Origin: Reticulascus tulasneorum
Taxonomy: Eukaryota; Ascomycota; Sordariomycetes; Glomerellales; Reticulascaceae
Assembly: GCA_001557505.1 (NCBI GenBank)
Contig: LSAX01000010.1
Span: 744,001-808,000 of the forward strand
Direction: 5' to 3'
Length of the DNA stretch: 64,000 bases
Shown here: positions 24,601 to 35,873 of the stretch, one piece after another
Layout of the letters: each line of letters starts with the position of its first letter
How positions within the stretch are numbered: the first letter of the stretch is position 1
The notes under the pieces: generated by a model
What the model saw: only the letters and a program-made list of their open reading frames with translations
The model's database searches: none
What the model was told of the DNA's origin: nothing
Position numbers and translations under genes: made by a program

Positions 24601-25800
24601 CAGAAGGATTTTGGCAGGAGCAATCTTGGTCCCGGTGGGCCTAACGACTTTGAATTTGAAGACATACCGGACCCCGAGTGTGACTACGGCAAAACGTATG
24701 AGAATCTCGAGGTCCTCGGCAATGATGCGGATAACTTGGATCCTGTCTGTGCCGCGCATCATGCCCTTAAGGTGCTTCAGAACGCATTGGGTAGCGCGAT
24801 CACAGCATTTGATGGGGTGGCGGATGGCTACGACAATCTGTTTGATACGTATGAGGACTACATCAAGAAGGGCATCAACACTCGTCTCATCCAATTTATG
24901 GATGAGGACGATGGCCCCGGCATCAAGTACTTCAAGTGCTACAAAGCTATTGGCTCGAAGCCTGAGAGAAGAGAAGGTAAGGAGTTTCCGTGTAACGACC
25001 GTTTCTGGAACCGCCTGGAACTCTGGACGTATTGGTTCGAGGTCGTCGACCAGGAAGGGTACGAAAAAGCACTTTGGGAGGAGGGCATCGACCCCGAGTG
25101 GGTAGAGTTCGGCTTGTACAAGCAGGAGTTTATTTGCCAGCAGCTACAACAGCCCACTGGCTGCATGAACTCGTGGTTGTGGAACCAAGGCTTTCCTGTT
25201 CGCAAGGAGAACATTGAGATACCTGATCCCAAGGACGTGGTGACTAAGGCGCGTGACAACTTTGACAATCTGATACTCGAATTCGGCATCCAGCAGATGC
25301 ACCTTGGCACTGGCCTATTTACGGGTTCGCCTGAGGACATAGTTCAGGTTTTGGCCGTGCCAATCTGGATGGTCGAAGATGCTATTGAGGCTATGAAGGA
25401 GGTGAAGCGTATCGGAAAAGAGGTGCAGGAACAGAATAAGAAGGATCTTATCCTTAAAATTGTGGAAGGCATCCTGTTCCTAATCCCATTTATTGGCGCG
25501 GCCCTTGGGTCAATCGGGCGGGCGGGTGCACGCATTGCGCGGCTACTAATGTCGCTAGAGGCAGCGGGGAGCGGTGGCTTGGGTGTCTACGCGATCATCG
25601 AGAACCCTGAGTTGGCACCGATTGCCATAATGGGCATGCTCACAAGCTTGGTACCCGGATCCCGGAGCCCATCTAAGTACAACGAGCTGGCCAAAGGCAA
25701 GCTGAGCATGAAACCGGAGCATAGGCAGAACATGGGCAACTCATATAAGAACAACGATCCTAAAATCTCCAACATCATGGGCAAGGCATGCAAGAGGTAG
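21693..25800 (+). CDS. Class C (killer-toxin-like) GH18 chitinase with two LysM and one chitin-binding domain
   Basis: Two exons (21693-24061 and 24141-25800) give 4029 nt and 1342 residues. Order: signal peptide (1-20); N-terminal region; LysM 1 (about 313-360) and LysM 2 (about 380-427), both with GDSCWSIA; hevein-type ChtBD1 (about 510-560, VCCNIWGQCGTTEDFC); GH18 barrel (about 590-945) with catalytic motif DGVDFDWEYP, Glu707 being the acid. It secretes and hydrolyses chitin after binding it; subgroup C enzymes are linked to attack on other fungi, insects or wall remodelling and resemble the alpha subunit of yeast zymocin. A further ~400 residues follow the barrel, including a strongly hydrophobic Gly/Ala-rich segment (about 1227-1300) and a basic end (...IMGKACKR). 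The tail's role is unknown. The single intron has GTATGT...TTAG ends. All catalytic residues are present. Confidence 0.93.
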
Positions 25801-26815
25801 CGTTGGTGCGCGAGGGTCGGCAAACTGAGGTGGATAGCGCGCCACCTATTACCATACCTGTCATAGAATCTTGACCTGAACAGACTCGAGCTGGAGGAGT
25901 AGTCTTCCGAAAGATAGGGTATCCGCACTTGAACAGTATCAAGTTCCATACTAGACTGTGGAACGCGACTCCGTATGATCCTTCCTAGGCTTTGGTTTCG
26001 AAAGCCATAGTGTGAGAGTTTACTGAGACGGCGCGAAGTTGCGTTCCCAGCAATAGAATGCGTCTTTCCCATCGCGTCTCATTCATTTGAAGTTAATGCC
26101 AAAAAAAGAGAGATATTCTCGTTGCACTTCCAGGCTCTTAACCACGCACAATCTAGTTTTCCACCTCTGACATGTGATCACATCACTCCCAATGTGGGAT
26201 CCCTACAACTTCCTGCCGCAGATCTTGCCCAGAGACTGCAAAGGAACTTTGAAATCCGAGAGCGAAGGGTGCCATCTTTTCTTAATACGCTGTTTTATGA
26301 GGAACCGATGGCCATGGCGGACCAGATTTTAATTTGGCCCCCGAAATAGATTACATCGACCCCTGGGCGGCACAGGTCCGAGGCTGTGCCGCCTCAGCAG
26401 TAAATAACCGTTCGCCCGAGATGAATTTTTCATCCTTGCTCTCCTAAGTCTGGCTGCTGTGGGATGCACTACGAATCTCACTTGAAAAATTGTGTAGCAC
26501 CGCCTTCAGAGCGAAACAGCTGCTTTTCATGCTCAATGATCACAATCTAAATATGAGTGAAGAGTTCCAACCTGGTAAGTGACAAGCCGCTACTAGTCGT
26601 ATTTTGACAAAACTAGTGTATTTCAGCATGCTGAGTAAGTTATATGATAGCCACCTTAAATCAGGAAACGAGAGGTTGCCCTGAACGGTTAAATAGTGCC
26701 TGAGCTTAGCGAGGCGCTAAATCCTTTGTCTGTGGCTTCCTCGCTACAACACCTTTTGATCATCCTCCCTCCCTCCATTGCTATTGTGTCTCTGCAAGCT
26801 CACCAACCGTACCAA
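25801..26815. other. Intergenic region
   Basis: Between chitinase stop and F-box ATG. A 75-codon plus frame (26122-26349) has no recognisable content. Bases 26696-26815 are open in frame with the F-box gene, but the F-box starts soon after the second ATG, so they are treated as leader. Confidence 0.55.
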
Positions 26816-28390
26816 ATGGACGCCTTGCAAAAACAACAGCCAGCGACCTTGACAGATCTTCCCGTCGAGATCATCCAAGTCATATGCAGCAACCTGTGCC
26901 TGCACTGCCAGGTACCTCATGTAGTCGACCTGCCACATGGCGACCTGGAAGCCGCCCGCGAGGGCCAGAAAGTCCTCGCAAGGCTAAGCCGCGTTTGCAG
27001 AACCCTACGAGATATTGCCCAGCCTGTTCTGTTCCATTACTTCTACAGTGGGAACTTTGTGACCATGGTTGAACGAGTCATGGAAGCCCATACTGTATAT
27101 GAATGGGACCAGGATAAGCTCATGAATCCCGAGGATGACATGATGATTCCTTTCTTGCGCAGCGTCGTGGAGCGACCGGACCTAGGCGCCTCTGTTAAGG
27201 CGCTATCCCTCATAATTGCACCACCTCTCATGATGAGTCGACATGCGGATGTGACGCCGAAGACTGCGAAACTGCTGATTAAGGCTGCGGAGATGGTCGG
27301 TCTACAGGAAGGGTATGCTGAACGCATGAATCCGGACTGGTTGCAAGAGTTAGCCATAATTCTGCTACAGTCTGTAGAGCAGCTGCTCGTCGATCGCGAA
27401 GCCGGCCAGCGGTTCCATTACTTGGGAGGTTCCTCACGTAACCTGCCCAATCTGACCTATATTGCTATTATTGGGGTACCACAAGATGGGTTTTACCGGG
27501 ACTATCACCTTGGTGAGATGTCAGCTCTCCTCCAACGGGCTCCAAACCTTGATACATTAGTAGCTGCAGACTGCGGCTCGAAATCGCACTGGGACACACA
27601 GGAGGAATGGGATAACCGCCGCGAGTCGCTAGGCGTGGCCTTGGCCAAAGTTCGAAGGCTCTCACTCAACGACATATCTGCAAGATATTTAGCCAAAGTG
27701 CTTGCCGAATGTCCCTGTCTGGAAGATCTCGAATACTACGACATGCCAGATCACCCCAGCAACAAATCCATTGCCACCAGCAAGGACCTGAGCTCGGTAA
27801 AGGGCACTCTGCGTAGGTTGTGTTACAGTATTGCAGACCCGTGGCTGCACACTCCTACATTTGAGTTTCGGCCAGATCACACCCCTTGGTATGCATCTGA
27901 TGCGATGAATGAATCTCTGTCTGTCAGGGGAATCTCGAATTGGGACTTATCCTTTGCCGACTTTCCAGTCCTTGAGATTCTCGAGATTGAGCAGGCTCTG
28001 CTGCGCGGTGCCGTCTTTAACCTAGACGAAAGGGAGTCGATGCAAGAATCTGGCAAAGAAATCGAACCGTCCAATTTCGTGGCGAAGCTCCCACCTTCTC
28101 TTCGGATTCTTCACATCGGTCTAGTCGCCGACTGGGAGCAGATGCGGTTAGATATGAGAGCGCTTGCTCAAGGGGCTGCCTACTTTCTATACCTACGAAC
28201 GGTAAGAGTAGATACGTTTGTGGAGTTGTCTTCGGACGAGATCCACGGATTGAAGGGCGAGTTTGATGTAGTGGGTATCACCTTCGAAAATGGACCAGTC
28301 CCTAGGAATTCATGGGCTAGGGGAATGCTTGGAGCACGACCAGGGCAACCAGAGATCATCAAAGAACCCAGTGTGCTATATGCACTTTAG
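26816..28390 (+). CDS. F-box domain protein
   Basis: A single-exon frame of 524 residues from ATG 26816. An in-frame ATG at 26696 would add 40 hydrophobic residues and is less likely. An F-box lies at the N-terminus: ATLTDLPVEIIQVICSNLCL, then ARLSRVCRTLRDIAQPVLFH. The rest is a long leucine-rich region with recurring short strands (LPNLTYIAIIGVP, VRRLSLNDISARYLAKVLAE, LPPSLRILHIGLV), as in fungal F-box proteins that fold as irregular LRRs. Such proteins recruit substrates to SCF ubiquitin ligases through Skp1. The substrate is unknown. Its 3' end faces the AAA+ gene 182 bases away. The F-box family is greatly expanded in filamentous fungi, so no specific role can be inferred. Confidence 0.85.
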   Translation: MDALQKQQPATLTDLPVEIIQVICSNLCLHCQVPHVVDLPHGDLEAAREGQKVLARLSRVCRTLRDIAQPVLFHYFYSGNFVTMVERVMEAHTVYEWDQDKLMNPEDDMMIPFLRSVVERPDLGASVKALSLIIAPPLMMSRHADVTPKTAKLLIKAAEMVGLQEGYAERMNPDWLQELAIILLQSVEQLLVDREAGQRFHYLGGSSRNLPNLTYIAIIGVPQDGFYRDYHLGEMSALLQRAPNLDTLVAADCGSKSHWDTQEEWDNRRESLGVALAKVRRLSLNDISARYLAKVLAECPCLEDLEYYDMPDHPSNKSIATSKDLSSVKGTLRRLCYSIADPWLHTPTFEFRPDHTPWYASDAMNESLSVRGISNWDLSFADFPVLEILEIEQALLRGAVFNLDERESMQESGKEIEPSNFVAKLPPSLRILHIGLVADWEQMRLDMRALAQGAAYFLYLRTVRVDTFVELSSDEIHGLKGEFDVVGITFENGPVPRNSWARGMLGARPGQPEIIKEPSVLYAL

Positions 28391-28572
28391 CATGTCTCAA
28401 AGCCAATTCTGGCGGGCTTCGGTGCAGGTATTGGTTCAACAATCCGAACATGGTGGGATGAACATTCAGGCAACTTGTTTAGACCTTTATAATTATGAAG
28501 ATTGGACTCGCTACGAATGTAGTGATCTACAGAGGATAATTATTTCAAGATTTCTAGCCGTAGCTACGCCAC

Positions 28573-31174
28573 TCACTCCATAGGCGCCTCATTGAATTTC
28601 CGCTTATCACGAGTTGAGTTCTTGAGACAGTCCAAGAACTCATGCGTTGCATCTACGGCACTTTCAATGTGACGAGCTTTCAACCTAGATTTCTCAGACT
28701 CTGCCAGCAGCAGCGACGACATGACAATATTGCGGATCTGCCGACCATTCAGCTTGGCTCGCTTTACCATGCTCTTGACCTCTCTGTTAATGGCTTCTCG
28801 GTCAGCGATTCGAGTGTCCTCGACCTCATCCAAGAAGTTATGGAAGATCTTTTGCATTTGCTCGCTTGTAAGATCGCGGTATTGGATTGCAAGGTGGATT
28901 CTAGATTCCACAGCAACGTCCAAAGACATAATCCGGTTGGTGGTGAGGATTATGATGCCTTCGTAGTATTCTAGGACTCGGAGGAGAACGGCGACAAGAG
29001 CGTTTCGTTGAAGATCACGAGTTCCCTTTCTCTCTTCCAAGAAAATATCCGCCTCGTCTCTATTGGGATATTAACTCTGTTCCAAGACATTCACAGAAAG
29101 GCCAGGGGCATTAGAATAGAAAGCAAGAGAACTCACATTAGCAAGACAGCTCCCCAGCGGCTGGCGTCGTTGAATATGGCGCCAAAATTTGTCTCGGCCT
29201 CCTTGGGATCAATGCCAATCTCGGCTGTGGACACGGAAACCAAAGGTTTGCCAGACGCTAGTGCAACAGTCTCTGCGGTTAGAGTCTTGCCAACCCCTGG
29301 CGGCCCGTGAAGCAATATCACTATGCCTTGGCCCTTTCCTTCGACGGCGTCTTTCATGATCCGTTTCTTTGGCGTACTAACATGGTTTTGAATCATTGCC
29401 TTCGTACAACTTTTTTAGCTTGCAAGCTTGGAATTGAGCACGAGGTCGGGAAGTCACCTTGAGCAATTGCTTGTCTCCTTTGTTCATCTCCAGCTTTTCA
29501 TCAAAGTAGTCGTCTGAGCTCCACGCGGTTGCGGAGCTAAGCTCCTTCACGTGGTCCACGGCGAGCTGGCACCATTGTTTCAATTGGAGACTGTATCCGA
29601 GAACTTTCGGTGGGCACAGCAGCAGTCGCTCCTCTGAGTCCTTGAACATCATATTGACTTGGTTGTCCGCATGCATCTCCTCTGGCTTGTCAATCTGCCG
29701 GGACCAGTCCCGAGCTGTCCTTTCGCGGCAGTGATCGCAAGGACAAGGTCCAAAGTACCCGACCTGCATTCCGACCTGGTCTCCTAGCAGAACTCGGCCA
29801 TTATCTCTGTTGCGACGAGACCGCAAGAATGAGTAGTTGTCCACAATAACCTTTGTCTTTTCAAGCATGGACATTCTCGTCGTGTTCCTAAGCGGCCTTG
29901 GTTGATCTTCGGGCTTACCGACGCTGAACAACGCAGAACCTGTATACTCATACTGGAACTCCAGTTCCGTGCAGAGTCGAAAGAAAGACTCGCCTCGGGC
30001 AAGAAGCTTCTGGCGTAGCTGCGCACCATTATCCTCGCAATCGCTATGATAATAGCTGATGGGAAAACATGAGAGGCTGGTTACGGACCGGGTTCCCTCA
30101 AACCTTGGTATCTCAAAAGAGTAGGTATACGGCCTAAAGACTATCCCATTCCAGTCGAATGCAACCGCATACACAATAAGCTTTTTCGCCTGTTTACCGC
30201 CAACATCCAGCTCTTTCATCGATGTCTCCACTTCGAACATCTGAAGCTCATTCATGAACACTCTCGCATAAATCTTGGTACTTGGCGGGAATATTGTCCA
30301 AATATAGTCGAAAGTGATGGTCTTGCCGGCCGTGTGAGAAGCCCGATTACTGAAGTAGCTCCCAAGAGCGTTGGAACCCTCAAGCAGAGCTAGCACGTCT
30401 CGAAGGTCCTCGCGTGCTTCTCGTATAGTTTTCGAATCTCCATCCTGCGGTTCGCATGCCTCGGTAAGTTTTTCCCATTGCCAGACAAACACGCTGAATG
30501 GTGCATGAAATGTGACTTTCTTCGCTGTAAACTGATGTGGGGGTGTATGCTGCAGGATACGTTGAAGGAGGCTTTTCAGACCAGCAGATTCAACCGTTAG
30601 CTCCTCGCTCTCTAGTTTCTTCTCGTCTTTTGAGTCCATTATACGCCGAAAAACTGTTCCGCCGTCCTCAGCAGGTTTTGGCATGGCGTCGAACTTCTCG
30701 AAGTCCCGACGGTTGTCAGTTTTATAGTCCCACACGCTCACAACCTTACGGACTCTAGGTCTCTTCTCAGATGTCTTTGAAGAAATTGGATGTCAGTGGT
30801 GCATGTAGGCCACGAAATAGTTCTGATGGATCATACCAATTCGCTGCCACTCTCCTCATTTGAGGTCTTGACATTGCCTTTTTGATTGCCTTTCGGGACC
30901 TGTGGCCCCTTACTCGTGCCTGATTTCTCATTCTTGAGCTGGGCTTGTAGTTGGGCAATTCTTTGCTCTAAAAGTTCGACATATGCTCTTTCCAGAGAGG
31001 GGATCTTTGCCGTTATTTCATCTTTGTGCTATTTATGCAGGTTAAATTCTTAGCATTTTGCAGTAGGCAAGCCAAGATGGCGTTGCTGAGTGGGTTATAT
31101 ACCTCGCATGCCTGTACAGTTTGTGAGGGAATAACTGCACCGGACATCTCGGTGCTCATTGACTTCGATGACAT
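28573..31174 (-). CDS. AAA+ ATPase (fungal 'ATPase family AAA domain' protein with DUF7025-like N-terminal region)
   Basis: Five exons on the minus strand. Exon 1 (31174-31103) ends ...SQTVQACE. Exon 2 is a charged coiled-coil-like stretch (YVELLEQRIAQLQAQLKNEK). Exon 3 (to about 29458) is the long N-terminal domain with CPCDHCRERTARDWS. Exon 4 has Walker A GPPGVGKT. Exon 5 starts across the Walker B motif (LLIDEADIFLEERKG), followed by sensor-1 TTNR and arginine-finger region VESRIHLAIQYRDL. It ends EAPME. This architecture is common in filamentous fungi, with dozens of paralogues. Its cellular role is not established; remodelling of proteins or complexes by ATP hydrolysis is the family inference. 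All nucleotide-binding residues are present, so it should be active. ATG 31195 is an alternative start, seven codons upstream. Confidence 0.87.
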
Positions 31175-32032
31175 TGATAAATGAAACTCTCGCATATCTA
31201 ATGTAGAATTGCAGAGTCTTGGACGACAAGCAAGGCTACCTTGACCTGGCCGACAGGCGATGCAGTCTCTTTAACCTTTACAAAGCACTGCGTGGCCCCA
31301 CGTGAAATGGCCCCAGGTCAGGTAAATGGTGCATGCATTCACGTATGTGGGCGAACCATCACAAGCTCTTGCAGAGAGCCAATAGCACCTATCTTACTTG
31401 CGCCGCCAGGCTGTGGGAACTGCGGGATCGCCTGCGGACTGTACCTAATCGCCCTGTCTTGTACGTGCATTACTGCATGCGCTGAAAACACATCCATGCT
31501 CTGCATATCGAGAGGCAGCCATGAGGCGGCCAATAGTCAGTCCCAAAACAATCTTGCATGAGGCTGTGTGAACACCCTGGCCCTGTGAGCACCACTAAAA
31601 ATCCGGATGTGTTTGATGCCCTCGCCTGGCCCCCATTTTGCAATTACAACGAGGTCATGTACGGCTGGCCTCCCTCAAGTAAATGGCCTCCCTCCCTCTC
31701 AAATGGATTTTCCGACTAAGCCAAGCCAACTGTTTAGTAAGCCGCATGCGATGCAGGCATGCATCTGAGGTTGGGCGCTACTCTGCATTTTAGAAGACCC
31801 TGAACGACTCTCCGCATTCCCTTATATGTTAATAAGACTTTCTTTCGTGGAATGCTGGTATTAATTTTACACTCAGCGGTCAGTGCCTAGACGAGGTTTT
31901 ATCGCAATGGCTGCAAACTTTATACTCTTTAAGGATATAGGTGACAAGTGAGCCGAGCTGAGTTTCCTCCTAATTGTTGCGGATCACAACTAACTTGATC
32001 CCCAAAGAGCCCTGGCACCAGTTAGAGAACTT
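31175..32032. other. Divergent intergenic region between AAA+ and STAND-like genes
   Basis: The 106-codon plus frame at 31241-31561 overlaps an opposite frame and has no recognisable domain. The region separates two divergently transcribed genes and must include both promoters. Confidence 0.55.
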
Positions 32033-33721
32033 ATGAAGGGCAGCGCAGAATGGTGCCAGACAATGCAGAGGGCGGGCTACGACGTTCGTCTTCAAACCAC
32101 CTACGATGAACTGCGTGATCAAATCGACCTTTTGAGGGGCTCAGAACGGACTCTTATCAATCCCAAGGCGCATCAACCAGTCGTGGCCTCGCTCGTAGAT
32201 GCCTTCAAGGCTCGCAGCCATTTGACGGATGGCCGAACCAAACCACTTCGCAAACCTGGGGCTTGGGCACAGCATTGGCTCTCAACCTTCAGCCAATTTC
32301 TGAGCAATTATCAGGGAATTGTAGAGGTTGTTAAAGGAGCTGATCAGCAGTACGGAGGGTTGGCATACGGCACACTTGCGGTATTGCTTGCGATACCAAT
32401 TAATAAAGACCAGCATGAGAGAGACATCGAGGAGGCACTCGACGAATTCAGCCTGGCCTTCCCGCGCTTGCAAAACTTGGAAGGAATCTACCCGGAAGAG
32501 AGCGAGAACTTCAGACGTCTTGTTGGGAGGATCTATGCGGAAATAATTTTGTTCGCTCGAGAGTGTGCAAACTATTATCTCAAAACATCGATCGGTAAGA
32601 TGAATTGTCGGGATCCAGCGTTTCTGCTGTCTGCTGACCATTCTTTTTATATAGGCAGGCTGAAAACCACGATTCTGAAGCCTCCTAAAACCGGAGTTCA
32701 AGTCAAGATCACCCAGATACGAAAGCTGCTGTCTGAAATCCGATGGGAGACGGAGGTTCTGATGCAGCAGAGAATAGCATTAATGAGAGACGATAACCAG
32801 CAGATAAAGAGAAAACTCGGAGGTTTGTCCCATGTTTCTCATAGTTTAGTCTGAGAACTAACGTCTCAAGCCATGTATCAATTACAGCATCAAGCGCAGC
32901 AAGACGCTGCTCAAGCCGCCCTGGGGAGACTGAAAACAGCGCTGGGAATCGTCGATATGGATTCTCATGTGGATACAGTAGGATACAAAAGACTACTTGA
33001 CATGGCATTTTCGGACTTATTTTGCCGCTTGGAAGAGCCATGCATGATGACAGAGGAGCGCCTCCTCTTGGATCCCGGCGTGTCGACGTGGTTGAGCTCC
33101 ACGGCTTCCCAAGTACTAGTCATATCAGGGCAGAACAGCGAGGAAGTGAATCATACGACTTTGAACTGGCTTTCGTATGGTGCCATACTCCTGGCTCAGG
33201 GTGAAATGTCACAGTACAAAGGATTTGTGTCCTGTTTCTACTTTTGTCAGACAAGACCCACGTTACCCGAAGCAAGTCGGCCACAGTTTAGGGATGTCTT
33301 GATAAGGTGGATATATCAGATCGTAGCTTCTATTGGAAGCCTTTCACAGACTCGGTTAGCAAGTTTGGAACAGCTGTTCTCCTACGAGATGTGGAGCACG
33401 AAAATTGACGACGCACTTGCCGCCGTAGGCAAAGAGTTCACCGAATTACTGACTGAACTGAAGGAAGATGCAGTGGTCAGCGTGGTATTGGATCGAGTAG
33501 ATCAATGTCGCCTCAGCAGCGACCTGGAGTTTGATAAATCGGAAGTCAACATTATCATGGACTGGTTGATCAAACTGGCTTCGAGTTCGCCGCGGCTGTT
33601 GAAAATCCTGGTGATATCGCATCCCATCGTCGGTAATTCAACTGGCAAGCGACGAAGAATGGCGGCAGCTATGGAGCTAGGCATCTACACTGAGAGACTA
33701 GAGTGGAATCAGAGCATTTAG
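32033..33721 (+). CDS. DUF7708/STAND-like protein with degenerate, P-loop-less NTPase domain
   Basis: Three exons (32033-32594, 32655-32822, 32871-33721) sum to 1581 nt and code for 526 residues. The second intron uses an unusual GTTTGT donor but has a CTAAC branch point. The N-terminal half resembles the DUF7708 arm of fungal STAND proteins (WLSTFSQFLSNYQGIVEVVK, YGTLAVLLAIPINKD). The second half follows a NACHT-like order: VSTWLSSTASQVLVISGQNS where a P-loop should be, CFYFCQTRPTLPEASRPQFR, a Walker-B-like VVSVVLDRVDQCRL, and a sensor-like KILVISHP. The glycine-lysine-serine/threonine P-loop residues are missing, so ATP binding is doubtful. The protein ends right after this domain with no ankyrin, WD or TPR repeats. 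STAND proteins act in fungal self/non-self recognition. Here a regulatory or decoy role is possible, as is simple decay. Confidence 0.7.
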
Positions 33722-34171
33722 TGAACGTGAGATCCGTGGCTGGAGCAGCCGGATAGGAATGGCGAAGCAATTCAGCAGGCGCTCCGGTCTCAGCCCGGGG
33801 AATTAATAATAGAACACCTGCGATTTTCAAGATATGAGATTCCAAGCATGGTAAATAATAAGAAGAGTGGGAGCACGGTCTCAACCATACTTTGCAAGCG
33901 GATCGCATTGGTTCCAAATGCGACACGATTTTGCCATATGATAGGTACTTCGGAAGATTGTTGGGTCATTTAGAGGACACTGACGAGCTGTCGTATGCCA
34001 CCATTCAATAGCCGTTAGCATAGTCAAGTGAATGACACCGTTGAGAGCAGACACGATTCACAGAATCATCATCAAGTAGTGGATATATTCCCATGAGTTG
34101 TGCTATGGTACATGTCTTTGTAGCCTGGGTTGTTCCGGGTTTTTAAATGGAGAGCTGATCTAAATCCCCGA
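33722..34171. other. Short intergenic region between convergent genes
   Basis: About 450 bases between the stops of the STAND-like gene and the DUF8021-like gene. It serves as 3' UTR and terminator space; no frame of interest. Confidence 0.6.
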
Positions 34172-34969
34172 CTACGAACCCATAACCGTCAAAGTATGTA
34201 CAAACCTCAGCTTCCCCTTTTCAACCCTAAACTCATGACTATCAGGCAAACCAGTTGGGCCCCCAAAGTTCAAAAACACATCCACAGCTCCAACTGTCTC
34301 GTCGATCACATATCGCCTGTTTGTCAAATCCAGCCCACTGGGAACGCCGACGTTGCACGAGTCAGTCGGGACGCCGCGGCCAGTGTACGATCCGCCTTCC
34401 AATCTAGCACACGGTGAGCCCCAAGGTACAACAACACTTTTGTCTTTGAATAGATCAAGATAAGCATCTGCCCCTGCCTGTATCACTGCCCGTGTATCGC
34501 GATCAGCTACAGGAATCTCGGTCCAGCTCTCGGCGGACGCATATTTAAGGGTCCCGGCCGCGTTGAAGAGCCAATCGCCTTGGTCGGTGATAAGGGTATC
34601 AACTTTGGTGATCTTGCCATCAGTGAGGCGTATTTGTGTGCCTAGTACGTAAGGGTGCGCTGAGTCGGTGATGATGAGCTCGGTATAGGTCGCGCATGCG
34701 GTTGTGTCGAGCGAACTTCGACTGTGGTCGATTTTCAAGCCCTTAGCAAGAATGCCGGTCTTGATGTCGGCAGTCTTGAAGTTCTCGGTATATTCCACGG
34801 TACCGGCGAGCGGCGCGATGGTAGCGCTTGTGCCGGCCGTTTGAGCGGCGATATAGCTATCGGCGACGGCTTTCAATAGCTCCCGTGTGCATTCTGCTTG
34901 TCGAGCTTGGGGCGGCGCTGCTAGCGCGACCGCAACCAGAGATACACAAGCAAAGATAGTTTGAAGCAT
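34172..34969 (-). CDS. Secreted DUF8021-like protein
   Basis: A single uninterrupted frame of 265 residues. MLQTIFACVSLVAVALAAPP is a signal peptide. The C-terminal half carries the conserved pattern VVPWGSPCARLEGGSYTGRG, DSCNVGVPSG, RRYVIDE, NFGG and GLPDSHEFRVEKGKLRFVHT. I associate this with the fungal DUF8021 domain, which has an NTF2/SnoaL-like fold feel. The N-terminal half may be a diverged repeat of the same fold (YTENFKTADIKTGIL, YVLGTQIRLTDGKITKVDTL), making a two-lobed protein. Four cysteines could form two disulfides. No catalytic activity is established for the family. The last residues before the stop (TLTVMGS) are intact, so the gene is complete. Confidence 0.8.
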   Translation of the reverse strand: MLQTIFACVSLVAVALAAPPQARQAECTRELLKAVADSYIAAQTAGTSATIAPLAGTVEYTENFKTADIKTGILAKGLKIDHSRSSLDTTACATYTELIITDSAHPYVLGTQIRLTDGKITKVDTLITDQGDWLFNAAGTLKYASAESWTEIPVADRDTRAVIQAGADAYLDLFKDKSVVVPWGSPCARLEGGSYTGRGVPTDSCNVGVPSGLDLTNRRYVIDETVGAVDVFLNFGGPTGLPDSHEFRVEKGKLRFVHTLTVMGS

Positions 34970-35873
34970 CTTCCGCTGCTTTCCGAATCGAATTAGTGTT
35001 TAGCGGTGTTTGATGTAATTCGGGCGTATTCTGTTTTCTTTCTTCATATCAAAACCTCGTCCAAAGCCAAGTCGAGGCTCTAAATAGGCTCCGACCTTAA
35101 TACCCGGGCACTTATATTCATCTGTGTGATATGGGCGGGCGGGGGCAACTCGACTTTGGAAAAATGCAGGAACACGACTCTGCAAATGAATCGATTGTTC
35201 CCCTCTCCAATATCCCCCTCTCCGAGATGCTCACGGTAGATCAGTACCGAGAACCTTTTGCTAAGACTAATCTGCTCTCGGAGGCGTGGCGAATATCGGC
35301 AGATTGATGTGGTAATGTTCGCGCACTGACTCTGGCGAAAATTATTGTTGTTCTTTGTTAACAGATTGGGACATAATCAAGAGTGTGTTTTATCTCTCAA
35401 TTTGTTAATGAACATCGTCATCCTGTGGCATTCACATGTTTCAAGCCTTACAAACTGATGCTTGGTGCAGTCTTTTTCAAGTTGCACGATGAAGGCTGAG
35501 ATAGAAGACAGCTGCCAACATCCTGTCTAAATTTCAGATTTTGAAGTGCAGTCGCAGAGGGCTACTGTACACAGTTTGCCTACGAGTTATCGCCACTCCA
35601 ATCAAAACCTTCAACGGCGGGGAGATGACAGAATGCATCGTCAGTATTCGAGGCTGCACTGTTGAGGCATGGCTGAAGGTTCAGGCTGGTCACCTCGAGA
35701 GGGACGATGGACATTGAGCAAGTCTATCGCACTCGTGATTCTGTGTATGATGGTAGGCTGGTAAACTTTCTTACAAAACCTAGTAGAAGAAGTAAGTCGG
35801 ATGAATCTGGACTATTGCTAGAGATCAAAAGCGCCCAACACGATCGCGACTGAAGTCAAGGACAGACTCTGGT
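34970..35873. other. Intergenic region, no gene seen
   Basis: Contains the promoter of the DUF8021-like gene near its left end. Only a 61-codon frame (35000-35185, minus) is present, without recognisable content. The MITE-like element begins at 35874. Confidence 0.55.
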
